In this document: piece by piece, positions 16,781 through 25,214 of the stretch
Layout of the letters: every line of letters begins with the position of its first letter
Numbering within the stretch: position 1 is the first letter of the stretch
The notes under the pieces: generated by a model
The model's database searches: none
Told to the model about the DNA's origin: nothing
Seen by the model: the letters and a program-made list of their open reading frames with translations, nothing else
Translations under genes and position numbers: made by a program
Source of the DNA: Brevibacillus ruminantium
Lineage (GTDB): Bacteria; Bacillota; Bacilli; Brevibacillales; Brevibacillaceae
Direction: 5' to 3'
Length of the DNA: 64,000 nucleotides
Assembly: GCF_023746555.1 (NCBI RefSeq)
Contig: NZ_CP098755.1
Coordinates: forward strand, 3,049,001-3,113,000

Positions 16781-17429
16781 GCTCCCTCACCCTTTCCACA
16801 AATTCTCTGATTTTTGCTGCATCCTTAACGCCCTCTGTCTCTACTCCGCTCGAAACATCGATGACAGCAGGACTATAGTTTTCGATCAACTCTCTGACGT
16901 TTCCACTGTGGATACCGCCTGCGATTATGCACGGAAGCGGTGCAGTCGCTTGGATCAGCTGCGGAATTTGCTCCCACGAAAAGCGTTTTCCGGTTCCACC
17001 TGCCTGTGCGGGGTCATATGTGTCAAACAGCAGCCCCTGTGTCACTTCGCGATATGTTGCGATATCTGTGCACTCGTCCGTCGAGTGATCGTCCAGACCA
17101 GATTTACCGACAGCCAGAGCTTTCCACACTGGCAACGAAAAGCGCTCCTGCACCTCTTGGCAAAACGCGGGACTTTCCTGTCCGTGAAGCTGGATGACGG
17201 AAAGAGGAGCAAGTTCGAGGACTGCTTCCAGCTCTGGCAGGGTGGGATTCACAAATACCCCTACGGCTGGCGGATGTTCTGGCACTTCACCCAGCAGAAC
17301 TCCTGCCGTCTCAGCCGATATTTGGCGTTTGCTCGGTGCAAAGACGAAGCCGACGTAATCCACGTCCAGCGCAGCCAGCAGCCGCAAAGTCTCCGCATGT
17401 TTCACCCCGCAAATTTTGATGCGTGTCAT
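16743..17429 (-). CDS. trpF: Phosphoribosylanthranilate isomerase
   Basis: A 228-residue TIM-barrel isomerase, third step from anthranilate. KICGVKHAE at the N-terminus holds the catalytic cysteine, and [18 protein letters not shown] (about 135-152) carries the catalytic aspartate and substrate loop. It overlaps trpC by 4 nt upstream and trpB by 38 nt downstream; the last dozen residues (asparagine/lysine-rich) are the part overlapped and are probably dispensable. Confidence 0.95.
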   Translation of the reverse strand: MTRIKICGVKHAETLRLLAALDVDYVGFVFAPSKRQISAETAGVLLGEVPEHPPAVGVFVNPTLPELEAVLELAPLSVIQLHGQESPAFCQEVQERFSLPVWKALAVGKSGLDDHSTDECTDIATYREVTQGLLFDTYDPAQAGGTGKRFSWEQIPQLIQATAPLPCIIAGGIHSGNVRELIENYSPAVIDVSSGVETEGVKDAAKIREFVERVREHDGNKHNKTAGA

Positions 17430-18235
17430 GGTTTCACCTGCTCCGCCCGAACTTCTTTTGTCCCTACGAGGTCAAGAACAGCCTGGGTGACATTTTCCTG
17501 GCGCATAAAGTGCTCGCCGACCAGAATCGCTCTTGCGCCGTATTGCTTCACTTCCTGCACATCCTGCACACGGCTGATTCCGCTCTCGCTGATCACAGGG
17601 ATCTGTGCTGGAACGAGGGAGGAAAGCTCTCGTGTAACAGCCAGATCCGTAGCAAAGGTTCGCAGGTTTCGGTTGTTGATCCCGAGCAGCGATGGCGTTG
17701 TCACTGAAAATACCTTTTCCAGCTCCGAACGATCATGCACTTCGATCAAGGTGTCCATCCCCAGATCGGCTGCCGCCTGCGACAGTTCTTTTAACTGGTG
17801 ACCGTCGAGAATAGCGGCAATGAGCAAAATGCAATCTGCCCCGATCGCCCGGGCTTCCACCACCTGATATTCGTCAATGATAAAATCCTTGCGCAACAAG
17901 GGTTGAGAAACGATTTGGCTAATTTCCTGCAAATACGCCTTGCTCCCCTGAAAGAAAGGAGTGTCGGTCAGCACAGACATGCATTCGACTTGGGCAGCGG
18001 CATAGCTTTTCGCAATGGCGACCGGATCAAAATTTGGGCGAATTACTCCCTTGGATGGGGAAGCTTTTTTCACTTCTGCAATTACGCTCACCGGACGCGG
18101 ACTTCCCAGCAGGGCTTCACCAAACGGTTTGGCAGGACGCATGGCCTCTGCCTCCCGCAACAATGCGGGGATACTCGTGCTGCTGCGAAGCTGTGCGACC
18201 TCTTCCTGTTTTCGTTCCACAATTTTATGAAGCAT
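17426..18235 (-). CDS. trpC: Indole-3-glycerol-phosphate synthase
   Basis: A 269-residue TIM-barrel enzyme closing the indole ring. EVKKASPSKGVIR (about 53-65) holds the catalytic lysine; LLRKDFIIDEYQV (about 115) and GINNRNLRTF (about 178) complete the active site; SESGI near 215 binds phosphate. It overlaps trpD by 11 nt and has GCAGGAGG upstream within trpD. Confidence 0.97.
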   Translation of the reverse strand: MLHKIVERKQEEVAQLRSSTSIPALLREAEAMRPAKPFGEALLGSPRPVSVIAEVKKASPSKGVIRPNFDPVAIAKSYAAAQVECMSVLTDTPFFQGSKAYLQEISQIVSQPLLRKDFIIDEYQVVEARAIGADCILLIAAILDGHQLKELSQAAADLGMDTLIEVHDRSELEKVFSVTTPSLLGINNRNLRTFATDLAVTRELSSLVPAQIPVISESGISRVQDVQEVKQYGARAILVGEHFMRQENVTQAVLDLVGTKEVRAEQVKP

Positions 18236-19250
18236 GGGTCAAACCTCCTGCCACTTTCCGGAATTGCTCCAATTTTTCCAGTACAATTCCATCATCAATC
18301 AATTCAGCCGCTTTCATAACCCCCTGCTGAATGCTGCTTACCCGATCCGCCAGATAGAGAATCGCACCCGCATTGAGCAAAACGATGTCGCGCGCTGCTC
18401 CCCGCTCGCCGTGGTAAACACCTTTGATGATCTCTGCATTTTCGACCGCATCTCCCCCGCGCAAATCATCCAGGGAGTGGCGGCGCAGCCCGAATTGCTC
18501 CGGTGCGATCTCATAGTTCACGATATTGCCTTCACGCAGCTCCGAAATATAGCTCGGCCCTGTGACGGTCAACTCATCCAATCCATCGGAACCTGCCACA
18601 ACGACGGCCCGCTCAATTCCAAGTTCACGCAGTACTTCAGCTACAGTCTGAAGCAGGCTGGCATCGTAAATGCCGAGAAGCTGGCGCGTAGCCCCTGCTG
18701 GGTTGGTCAACGGTCCCAGCAGGTTAAAAACCGTCCGCACGGCCAGTTCCTTGCGCGGACCGGCTGCATGCTTCATCGCCTGATGGTAGAGCGGCGCAAA
18801 CAGGAAGCAGAGATTGGTTGTTTTCAGACAATCGGCCGCATCCTCTGGTGACAGGGTGATCGGAACGCCGAGCGCTTCGAGGACATCAGCACTTCCGCTC
18901 TTGCTGGAAACAGCGCGGTTTCCGTGCTTGGCAATCGGTACACCATCACTCGCGGCGACGATAGCGGATGCTGTCGAGATGTTGAACGTATGGCTTCCGT
19001 CACCGCCTGTTCCGCAAGTATCCACCATTCCTGGAACGTTTAAAGGGAAGCTGACGGCACGCTCTCTCATGGCTTTGGCAAAGCCGATGATTTCCTCCAC
19101 TTTTTCCCCTTTCATCCGCATGCCGGCCAAAAACGCGCCAATCTGTGCGGCCGTAGCCCTGCCATCCATGATCTCGCCCATGGCGGACTGTGCGTGGTTC
19201 CTGTCCAGATCACTGCCCGTAATGATTTTCTCCAATGCCGTTTTTAGCAT
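18225..19250 (-). CDS. trpD: Anthranilate phosphoribosyltransferase
   Basis: A 341-residue enzyme transferring phosphoribose from PRPP to anthranilate. DTCGTGGDGSHTFNIST (about 77-93) is the PRPP/anthranilate loop, and KHGNRAVSSKSGSADVLEAL (about 105-124) is the family signature. Translation is coupled to trpE by a 7-nt overlap, with GGAAGGAGGAG ahead of ATG. Confidence 0.97.
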   Translation of the reverse strand: MLKTALEKIITGSDLDRNHAQSAMGEIMDGRATAAQIGAFLAGMRMKGEKVEEIIGFAKAMRERAVSFPLNVPGMVDTCGTGGDGSHTFNISTASAIVAASDGVPIAKHGNRAVSSKSGSADVLEALGVPITLSPEDAADCLKTTNLCFLFAPLYHQAMKHAAGPRKELAVRTVFNLLGPLTNPAGATRQLLGIYDASLLQTVAEVLRELGIERAVVVAGSDGLDELTVTGPSYISELREGNIVNYEIAPEQFGLRRHSLDDLRGGDAVENAEIIKGVYHGERGAARDIVLLNAGAILYLADRVSSIQQGVMKAAELIDDGIVLEKLEQFRKVAGGLTHAS

Positions 19251-20764
19251 AGTTGCTCCTCCTTCCGCGCAAAGAGCTGCTCTGCTTTTTCCAAAGCTGC
19301 CAGCATCGCGGCTGCCTTGTTCACTGATTCCTGGTATTCAGCCGCGGGGTCCGAATCCGCGACGATACCCGCTCCGGCCTGCACATACGCATACCCTCCC
19401 TGAAAGAGGAGTGTGCGAATCGTAATGCACGTATCCATGGTTCCGTCGAAGCTCAGATATCCGATAGCCCCTGCATACAGATGACGGGCGTCTTGTTCCA
19501 GCTCGGCGATAATCTCCATCGCCCTGATCTTGGGTGCGCCAGACACAGTGCCAGCAGGGAAGGCTGACAACAGGGCGTCAAAGGGATGGGCGTCCTTCCG
19601 CAGCTGGCCTGTGACGTGCGAAACCATATGCATGACATGGGAGTAATTTTCAATGACCAGCGCTTCCTCTACTTTTACGCTGCCATACTCCGATACCCGG
19701 CCCACGTCATTTCGTCCGAGATCGACCAGCATGTAATGTTCTGCCCGCTCCTTGGGATCGCTTAGCAGATCATCAGCCAGAGCTGCGTCCTCCTCTGCCG
19801 TATTTCCCCGCTTCCGGGTACCAGCGATTGGCCGCATTTCCACTTTGCCATTTTCCACCCGGACCAATAGCTCTGGAGAAGTACCCACTACCGTTTCCTG
19901 TTCGTATTGCAGTACGTACATATAGGGAGAGGGGTTCAGTGTACGAAGCACTCGGTATACAGAGAATGGATCAAGCTCCGTTGCCGTCCGGAAGCGCTGG
20001 GACAAAACGACCTGAAAGATATCGCCTGCTGCGATATACGATTTTGCTTGTTCCACCATCTGTTCATAAGCTTCACGGCTCATATTGCTCTCTACAGCCA
20101 GTTTTGTAGCTGGATGCTGACCCAGGGCAAGCCGGTTGTTTGTTTCCTGTTCGCCAACCGTCGTCACTTGTTCGGCCAGTTGCTCCAGTCGTTCGCTTGC
20201 CTTCGTATATTTTTGCGCAATCATCTCATCACTGTCGTCGTCGTTTGCCTGAATATTGACGATTAGCTGGATTTCTTGCTTCAGATGATCAAATGCAATG
20301 ATTTCATCTGTAAAGAGAAAGCGCATGTCCGGCAGCTTGAGTTGATCGTTTTGATGCTTTGGCAACTGCTCAAAGTAATGAAGCGTGTTGTAGCCGAAAA
20401 AACCGACGGCACCGCCACTCAAGCGAGGGAAATGGCTCAGTTTGGGGCTTTTATACCGATCCAGCTCTTCCCGCAAATAAGTGACGGGATTCCCTTTCAG
20501 GACGAACTGATCGCCATTTCTTCTTTTGACGGTAATCATGTCTCCTGATGCCTCTACCGTCTGAAACGGATTAAGGCCGATAAAGGAGTAGCGGGCCCAG
20601 CGTGAGCCGCCTTCTACGCTTTCCAACAAAAAAGACTGCGGAGTACGGATTTTTTGATACAAACGAATGGGGGTCTCCTGGTCAGCCAGCAACGTGAGCC
20701 TGACCGGAATCAGCGAATACGATTTTGCGAGTGTCTGCACTTCAGACAAGGATGGGGTAAACAT
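19244..20764 (-). CDS. trpE: Anthranilate synthase component I
   Basis: A 506-residue chorismate-utilising enzyme giving anthranilate with ammonia from a glutaminase partner. The C-terminal catalytic domain shows FQVVLSQRF, PSPYMYVL, RPIAGTRKRG, DLGRNDVGRV and FPAGTVSGAPKIRAME; the N-terminal part carries the tryptophan-feedback LLES element. The start ATG at 20762-20764 has GAGGTG 9 nt upstream, itself inside a hairpin (20766-20804). There is no trpG in the operon: the glutaminase subunit (PabA-type) must be encoded elsewhere, as in B. subtilis. Confidence 0.97.
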   Translation of the reverse strand: MFTPSLSEVQTLAKSYSLIPVRLTLLADQETPIRLYQKIRTPQSFLLESVEGGSRWARYSFIGLNPFQTVEASGDMITVKRRNGDQFVLKGNPVTYLREELDRYKSPKLSHFPRLSGGAVGFFGYNTLHYFEQLPKHQNDQLKLPDMRFLFTDEIIAFDHLKQEIQLIVNIQANDDDSDEMIAQKYTKASERLEQLAEQVTTVGEQETNNRLALGQHPATKLAVESNMSREAYEQMVEQAKSYIAAGDIFQVVLSQRFRTATELDPFSVYRVLRTLNPSPYMYVLQYEQETVVGTSPELLVRVENGKVEMRPIAGTRKRGNTAEEDAALADDLLSDPKERAEHYMLVDLGRNDVGRVSEYGSVKVEEALVIENYSHVMHMVSHVTGQLRKDAHPFDALLSAFPAGTVSGAPKIRAMEIIAELEQDARHLYAGAIGYLSFDGTMDTCITIRTLLFQGGYAYVQAGAGIVADSDPAAEYQESVNKAAAMLAALEKAEQLFARKEEQLC

Positions 20765-20765
20765 G

Positions 20766-20804
20766 GACTCTTTCACCTCTTTTTTGGAGGTTGTCAAAAG
20801 AGTC
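20766..20804 (-). promoter_or_regulatory. Hairpin sequestering the trpE Shine-Dalgarno sequence
   Basis: In the mRNA GACTCTTT (20804-20797) pairs with AAAGAGTC (20773-20766) and ACCTC (20791-20787) with GAGGT (20779-20775). The trpE SD GAGGTG is therefore paired inside the stem. In B. subtilis, TRAP bound to the leader favours a trpE SD-blocking hairpin; this is the evident counterpart. Confidence 0.7.
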
Positions 20805-21030
20805 AGGGGGATCGAAAGCCCTCGCCCTCAGGAACACGAAGAACAATAAACATCCCCTTCGCTTTCCACGGTAAAAACAGGCGGTACTCTATATTCCTGT
20901 TTTCATGGCGATGCACAAGGTTGTGCAAATGACGGATCTGTCCGGGGGCGGGACAGATTCCCGTCACGGCTCTGGTTCCTCTTCCTCTGTTGACACCTGC
21001 GTGTTAGAGGAAAAGATAGGGGGAGAAAAA

Positions 21031-21057
21031 GAAAAAATCCAGGAAGAAACCTGGATT
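21031..21057 (-). terminator. trp operon attenuator terminator
   Basis: AATCCAGG-TTTCTT-CCTGGATT followed by TTTTC in the trp leader RNA. It lies 30 nt after the TRAP site and shares its 5' arm with the antiterminator. Confidence 0.85.
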
Positions 21058-21084
21058 GATTGTGCGTATCTTTCACAATCCCAG
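21051..21084 (-). promoter_or_regulatory. trp leader antiterminator
   Basis: CTGGGATTGTG in the RNA (21084-21074) pairs with CACAATC and then, after an AAT bulge, CCAG (down to 21051). It uses the CCAG that otherwise builds the terminator, so the two folds exclude each other. Its 5' arm abuts the last TRAP triplets. Confidence 0.7.
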
Positions 21085-21142
21085 CTCACTCTTCTCTCCT
21101 CAGCCTAACTCTTCTCTACTCTTCTCTGCTCTCACTCTTCTC
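21085..21142 (-). promoter_or_regulatory. TRAP-binding site: eleven or twelve G/UAG triplets
   Basis: Reading the leader RNA from 21142 down, GAG triplets stand at 21142, 21137, 21131, 21126, 21121, 21116 and 21111, UAG at 21107, and GAG at 21101, 21096 and 21091, separated by mostly 2-3 nt (one 1-nt gap), with a twelfth GAG at 21087. Eleven is the number of subunits in the TRAP ring. Tryptophan-bound TRAP here would block the antiterminator and stop transcription before trpE. Confidence 0.9.
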
Positions 21143-21144
21143 AG

Positions 21145-21186
21145 CCGGTCTTGCTTATACCGGTGTAAAACGAGGCACCCTCGTTT
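21145..21186 (-). promoter_or_regulatory. 5' stem-loops of the trp leader
   Basis: The transcript should begin near 21186, where AACGAGG-GTG-CCTCGTT (21185-21169) forms a 5' stem-loop; a second hairpin CCGGT...ACCGG (21163-21145) follows directly before the triplets. A 5' stem-loop aids TRAP binding in B. subtilis. Confidence 0.6.
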
Positions 21187-21192
21187 GTTTCT

Positions 21193-21221
21193 ATACTAAA
21201 AGAGGGTGCCCACTCTGTCAA
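21193..21221 (-). promoter_or_regulatory. Sigma-A promoter of the trp operon
   Basis: TTGACA (21216-21221), 17-nt spacer, TAGTAT (21193-21198) on the minus strand, placed over the aroH stop codon. A 9-bp inverted repeat (GAGGGTGCC at 21202-21210 and GGCACCCTC at 21174-21182) straddles the -10. Confidence 0.8.
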
Positions 21222-21589
21222 TCACGATTTACCAAATCAGGACGCAATTTTATCGCTTCCCGCAAGAAGACATGGTTGATCTGATCTGCCGATTTTTCGC
21301 TGTTCACGTGCATCATCACACGAATACAGGACGGCAAGCTGCCTGGTACGGGTATTTCTCTGGCACACATCAACGGGACGTACTGCCAGCCCTCCAGCAA
21401 CCGGGCTGCCTGTGCCGGAAAGGTCGACTTCACATCTTCGGTTGTCGTAATCAGAATACTGGCGATATCATCCGGCTGCACATCGTTGCGCTGGACCATT
21501 TCCTCCAGCAGTTCCTTGGTCGCAGCAACTACCTCTTCTTTACGATCTTGCTCTACAGTAATGGCTCCTCTAATTCCTCGCACTCCCAT
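21218..21589 (-). CDS. aroH: Chorismate mutase, AroH type
   Basis: A 123-residue monofunctional chorismate mutase converting chorismate to prephenate. VRGIRGAITVE at the N-terminus holds the active-site arginine, and the TTEDVKSTFPA and PLMCAREIPV segments carry the remaining contacts of the B. subtilis AroH trimer. The ATG at 21587-21589 lies 20 nt inside aroB and has a GGGGG stretch about 10 nt before it; the frame extends to 21613 without an RBS. Confidence 0.93.
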   Translation of the reverse strand: MGVRGIRGAITVEQDRKEEVVAATKELLEEMVQRNDVQPDDIASILITTTEDVKSTFPAQAARLLEGWQYVPLMCAREIPVPGSLPSCIRVMMHVNSEKSADQINHVFLREAIKLRPDLVNRD

Positions 21590-22694
21590 TTCTTGATGCC
21601 CCCGCTTCCTCATTCATGACTGTCATAATCAGTGCTTCATCTACTTGTGCGAACAATTCTACAACCCCGATTGAACGCGGCAAAACAAGCGCCAGCTTTC
21701 CGCTAACCGCTTTCTTGTCTCTCTTCATTACTTCCAGTACCTCTAGCGGTTCCAGCGAGAGCGGCCACTCCGTCGGCAGGTGGTACTGGCGCAAAAGATT
21801 GCGGGTACGCTCATACACGCCATCCTCTGCTACCTTTAGCCGTTCTGCTACCTTGGCTGCCAGACACATGCCGATAGAAATCGCTTCGCCGTGATTGAGC
21901 TTGGCGTACTCGGCGAGCGCTTCGAAGGCATGCCCAAAGGTATGGCCCAGATTCAGCAGCGCCCGCTGCCCTTGCTCCGTTTCATCTGCCGAAACGATGT
22001 TCGCTTTTACCTGACACCCGCGCAAGATGGCTTTGCTTAGCAATTCAGAATCGAGCTCCCACAGTTTCTCCGCATGCTCCTCCAGCCAGGAGACAAAGCG
22101 CTCATCGGCTATAAGACCGTGCTTCAGCACTTCGGCAAAGCCTGCTGCTCGCTCTCGCTCTGGCAGTGTGGAAATAGCCGCGGTATCATACAGCACCATA
22201 CGCGGTTGGTGAAAGGCGCCAATCAAATTTTTGCCCAAAGGGTGATTGATCGCTACCTTGCCTCCTACCGAGCTGTCATGCGCCAAAAGTGTGGTGGGCA
22301 GCTGTACGAACGAGATCCCCCGCATATAGGTAGCTGCCACAAACCCGGCCAAATCTCCGACTACACCTCCGCCCAGCGCGAGAATCACCGATTTGCGGTC
22401 TAACCCTGCCTGTATCGCCTGTGTCATCACTGTTTCATACATGGCGATACTCTTTGACTGTTCACCTGCTGGAATCACGCAGGCATGGACTGGAAAACCG
22501 GCGGAGATCAACTCATCCTGGAGCAGCGAAAGATAGCGCGGGGCAACATTTTCATCCGTAATGATGAACAATCTGGTTCCGCCAGCTATCCCACCCTCTT
22601 GCAACAGGGTGGCCGCCTGCTGCAAAAGACCTTCTCCGATGATAATCGGATAGGATCGCTCCCCAAGCTCAACGCGCAGGATTTCCCGGCGCAT
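21570..22694 (-). CDS. aroB: 3-dehydroquinate synthase
   Basis: A 374-residue NAD- and metal-dependent enzyme, second step of the shikimate pathway. GGGVVGDLAGFVAATYMRG (about 101-119) and PTTLLAHDSSVGGKVAIN (about 126-143) bind NAD and substrate, and LNLGHTFGHAFE (about 245-256) supplies metal ligands. ATG at 22692-22694 shares an A with the aroC stop (TAATG); GGAG is 9 nt upstream. The apparent longer frame into aroC is not used. Confidence 0.97.
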   Translation of the reverse strand: MRREILRVELGERSYPIIIGEGLLQQAATLLQEGGIAGGTRLFIITDENVAPRYLSLLQDELISAGFPVHACVIPAGEQSKSIAMYETVMTQAIQAGLDRKSVILALGGGVVGDLAGFVAATYMRGISFVQLPTTLLAHDSSVGGKVAINHPLGKNLIGAFHQPRMVLYDTAAISTLPERERAAGFAEVLKHGLIADERFVSWLEEHAEKLWELDSELLSKAILRGCQVKANIVSADETEQGQRALLNLGHTFGHAFEALAEYAKLNHGEAISIGMCLAAKVAERLKVAEDGVYERTRNLLRQYHLPTEWPLSLEPLEVLEVMKRDKKAVSGKLALVLPRSIGVVELFAQVDEALIMTVMNEEAGASRNGSARN

Positions 22695-23854
22695 TAAAAT
22701 TTCTCCGTATAAGCGCGATATTGGCTGACGTTTTCCAACATATCGTCCATCGAGTCGGAAGGAAACTTCTCGCACATCGCAGAGGCAATTTCCCATGCGA
22801 CAACTGCTTCGGCCACAACGCTTGCAGCAGGTACCGCACAGCTATCTGATCTCTCAATGCTGGCAGAGAACGCTTCGCGCGTATCGATATCAACACTCAT
22901 CAATGGCTTGTATAGAGTAGGGATCGGTTTCATGACACCGCGAACAACGATCGGCATCCCGGTCGACATGCCACCTTCCAAACCGCCAGCGCGATTGGTT
23001 TTCCGGCTGTAACCCGTCTCTTCATTCCACAAGATCTCGTCATGAACCTGGGACCCCGGCTTGCCGGCTGCTTCAAAGCCGATACCAATCTCGACCCCTT
23101 TAAAAGCCTGAATGCTCATGACTGCTTGAGCCAATCGTCCATCCAGCTTGCGATCCCACTGGACATGGCTGCCGAGACCGATTGGCACACCATCGACGAT
23201 CACCTCAACGATACCGCCGAGCGAATCCCCCTCTTCCTTTGCCTTGTCGATCGCGGCCATCATCAATGGAGCCGCTTCTTCATCCAGGCAGCGTACAGGC
23301 GATTCTTCTGTGCGAGTGATCAATTCATCGAGCGGCAAGTCTACGCGTTTCGCCACAACATTGCCAATCTGCAGCACCTGGCCGCCGATACGGATGCCAA
23401 AAGCCTCCAGCAATTGTCTAGCAACTGCGCCAACAGCCACGCGAATCGTCGTTTCCCTCGCGCTCGAACGTTCCAGAATATTTCGCATATCACGCTGATG
23501 ATATTTGATAGCGCCGTTCAAGTCGGCATGTCCTGGGCGCGGACGGGATACCCTGCGCTTTTCCTCAGCACCCTCCACCGGCTCTGCGCTCATGATCCCT
23601 TGCCAATGTGTCCAGTCGTTATTTTCCACAACCAATGTGATCGGGGCGCCGGTCGTATAACCGTGTCTGACACCGGAGAGAACTTTCACCTGATCTTTTT
23701 CGATTTGCATTCTCCTGCCGCGGCCATGACCTTTTTGGCGTCTTGCCAACTGCTCGTTAATTTTATCGACAGAGAACGGCAGGTTGCTTGGTACCCCTTC
23801 GATGATCGCTGTCAATTGAGGGCCATGTGATTCCCCTGCTGTTAAATAACGCAT
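22694..23854 (-). CDS. aroC: Chorismate synthase
   Basis: A 386-residue FMN-dependent enzyme making chorismate from EPSP. The three family signatures are visible: GESHGPQL (about 7-14), [11 protein letters not shown] (about 42), and RASARETxxRVAVGA with [10 protein letters not shown] further on. GGAGG stands 9 nt before the ATG at 23852-23854. Called aroF in B. subtilis. It is the first gene of the aroC-aroB-aroH-trp block. Confidence 0.97.
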   Translation of the reverse strand: MRYLTAGESHGPQLTAIIEGVPSNLPFSVDKINEQLARRQKGHGRGRRMQIEKDQVKVLSGVRHGYTTGAPITLVVENNDWTHWQGIMSAEPVEGAEEKRRVSRPRPGHADLNGAIKYHQRDMRNILERSSARETTIRVAVGAVARQLLEAFGIRIGGQVLQIGNVVAKRVDLPLDELITRTEESPVRCLDEEAAPLMMAAIDKAKEEGDSLGGIVEVIVDGVPIGLGSHVQWDRKLDGRLAQAVMSIQAFKGVEIGIGFEAAGKPGSQVHDEILWNEETGYSRKTNRAGGLEGGMSTGMPIVVRGVMKPIPTLYKPLMSVDIDTREAFSASIERSDSCAVPAASVVAEAVVAWEIASAMCEKFPSDSMDDMLENVSQYRAYTEKF

Positions 23855-24002
23855 TTTTCGCTTCCTCCATCCTGCAGGCAGCATTTGCTTTTCCCTCACA
23901 CGGGTCGCTGTCCTTTATCACTTTTAAGCGTTATAATATCATACCTCCACCTTGGTGGAAATACAAAAATGGAAACCTCTAAACGAAACCTTGCCTCATA
24001 GG

Positions 24003-24031
24003 CAAAACGCTTCTCAAAAAAGAGAAGCGTC
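24003..24031 (-). terminator. Terminator after the 55-residue gene
   Basis: ACGCTTCTC-TTTTTT-GAGAAGCGT then TTTT on the minus strand, 15 nt after the small gene's stop and about 150 nt before aroC. Confidence 0.8.
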
Positions 24032-24045
24032 TGCCACAGAATTGA

Positions 24046-24213
24046 TTAATAGTGGTCGGCAATGAACACCGGCTTCGAGGATAGGGATCGGCGGAGGTGA
24101 TCTGCCCTGAGCAGGTCATCCAGCTGGGTCTTCTCAGCGCCAAGGATTTGCCCGCACTCCTGGAGCGTTATCAAGCCACGCCGGTAGGCTTCGATGACTT
24201 GTTGCTTGTCCAT
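24046..24213 (-). CDS. Unknown 55-residue helix-turn-helix-like protein
   Basis: Not recognised. It begins MDKQQVIEAYRRGLITLQEC and ends HYStop; the first 35 residues look like a short helix-turn-helix (VIEAYRRGLITLQECGQILG). Support for it being real: GGGAGG 6 nt before ATG, a stop followed at once by a clear intrinsic terminator, and location in an otherwise empty 430-nt gap between cheR and aroC. It could be a small transcription factor or adaptor; no function is claimed. Confidence 0.65.
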   Translation of the reverse strand: MDKQQVIEAYRRGLITLQECGQILGAEKTQLDDLLRADHLRRSLSSKPVFIADHY

Positions 24214-24288
24214 TTGCTTCCTCCCTGAAAAGGTTGTTAGGCCTAGTGTTGGGAAAAAACAACAGGGATATACTTGCCAACGCCTGCT

Positions 24289-25062
24289 TTACCCTAATTT
24301 TCGGTAAAAGAATGTGTCTTCGGTTTCAAACTGGTACTGCTGCGGTTGAAAAATCTGCTCCGTGCTTCCCACGAACAGCACTCCACCTGGTCGCAGGGCG
24401 CGGCTGAACTTTTGGTACAGCTCATGCTTCGCTTCTTCTGTGAAGTAAATCATCACGTTGCGGCAGATGATCAGGTCAAATCCGCTCTCAAATGTGTCTG
24501 CGAGCAGATTGTGCTTGCGAAAGGTTACGCGATTTTTGACTTCATCGGAAATCCGATAGCTCAAACTGTCCTTTTGAAAATATTTCGTCAGCAGATCCTT
24601 TGGGCAGTCCTGCAGAGCCCGATCCGAATAAACACCTTGCTTCGCTTTGGCAATGGCTCCTTCGTCAATATCCGTCGCCAGCAAAGAGGCCTCCCAGCGG
24701 TGACGCATCAGGATCAGGGAAAGCGTATAGGGCTCTTCTCCTGTCGAGCAGGCCGCACTCCAGCATTTCAGGCGTGGAGACTGTCTAACCAATCTCGGCA
24801 GAATCTTATTCTCCAGAACCTCCCAGCGTCCCGGATTGCGGAAAAATTCCGAGACGTTGATGGTCATTCTATCGAGAAATTCGTAGAAGAGCTCCTTATC
24901 TTTGGAGATCGCTTCGAAATATTGGGTAAAAGAAGAATATCCCCGCTTGATTCGAAGCGAAGTAAGCCGACGTTTCATTTGTGCTTCTTTATAGAGGGCA
25001 AGATCAATTCCGGTCATTCTTTTTACATTTGCGATGAATTGGAGAAAATCCTTATCATCCAT
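24289..25062 (-). CDS. cheR: Chemotaxis protein methyltransferase CheR
   Basis: A 257-residue SAM-dependent methyltransferase that methylates glutamates of chemoreceptors. N-terminal all-helical domain (about 1-75), then the Rossmann domain with [19 protein letters not shown] (about 98-116, SAM loop) and [13 protein letters not shown] (about 192-204). In B. subtilis cheR also sits just upstream of the chorismate synthase gene. AAAGGGG precedes the ATG. Confidence 0.95.
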   Translation of the reverse strand: MDDKDFLQFIANVKRMTGIDLALYKEAQMKRRLTSLRIKRGYSSFTQYFEAISKDKELFYEFLDRMTINVSEFFRNPGRWEVLENKILPRLVRQSPRLKCWSAACSTGEEPYTLSLILMRHRWEASLLATDIDEGAIAKAKQGVYSDRALQDCPKDLLTKYFQKDSLSYRISDEVKNRVTFRKHNLLADTFESGFDLIICRNVMIYFTEEAKHELYQKFSRALRPGGVLFVGSTEQIFQPQQYQFETEDTFFYRKLG

Positions 25063-25150
25063 GCTACGATATCCCCTTTCGACGACTTACCCTTGCGATT
25101 CGCCTTTTTTTGACAAAATCCTGCCGATTTCTGTTGCAGATTCTCGAAAA

Positions 25151-25178
25151 AAAGAAAAAGACCCCATTTTTGGAGTCT
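25151..25178 (-). terminator. Terminator of ndk
   Basis: GACTCC-AAAAAT-GGGGTC followed by TTTTTCTTTTTTT on the minus strand, about 40 nt after the ndk stop. Confidence 0.8.
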
Positions 25179-25214
25179 GTTTTCTCGCAATGTGGCACTT
25201 CGTTGTTTGCGTGA

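Noticed and set aside
16764-17801. 345-codon plus-strand frame opposite trpF/trpC.
   Set aside because: Antisense to well-identified trp genes, no RBS, no domain signal.
23940-23990. CCACCTTGGTGG palindrome upstream of aroC, considered as part of a T-box antiterminator.
   Set aside because: It lacks the GGNACCGCG core and there is no Stem I upstream.
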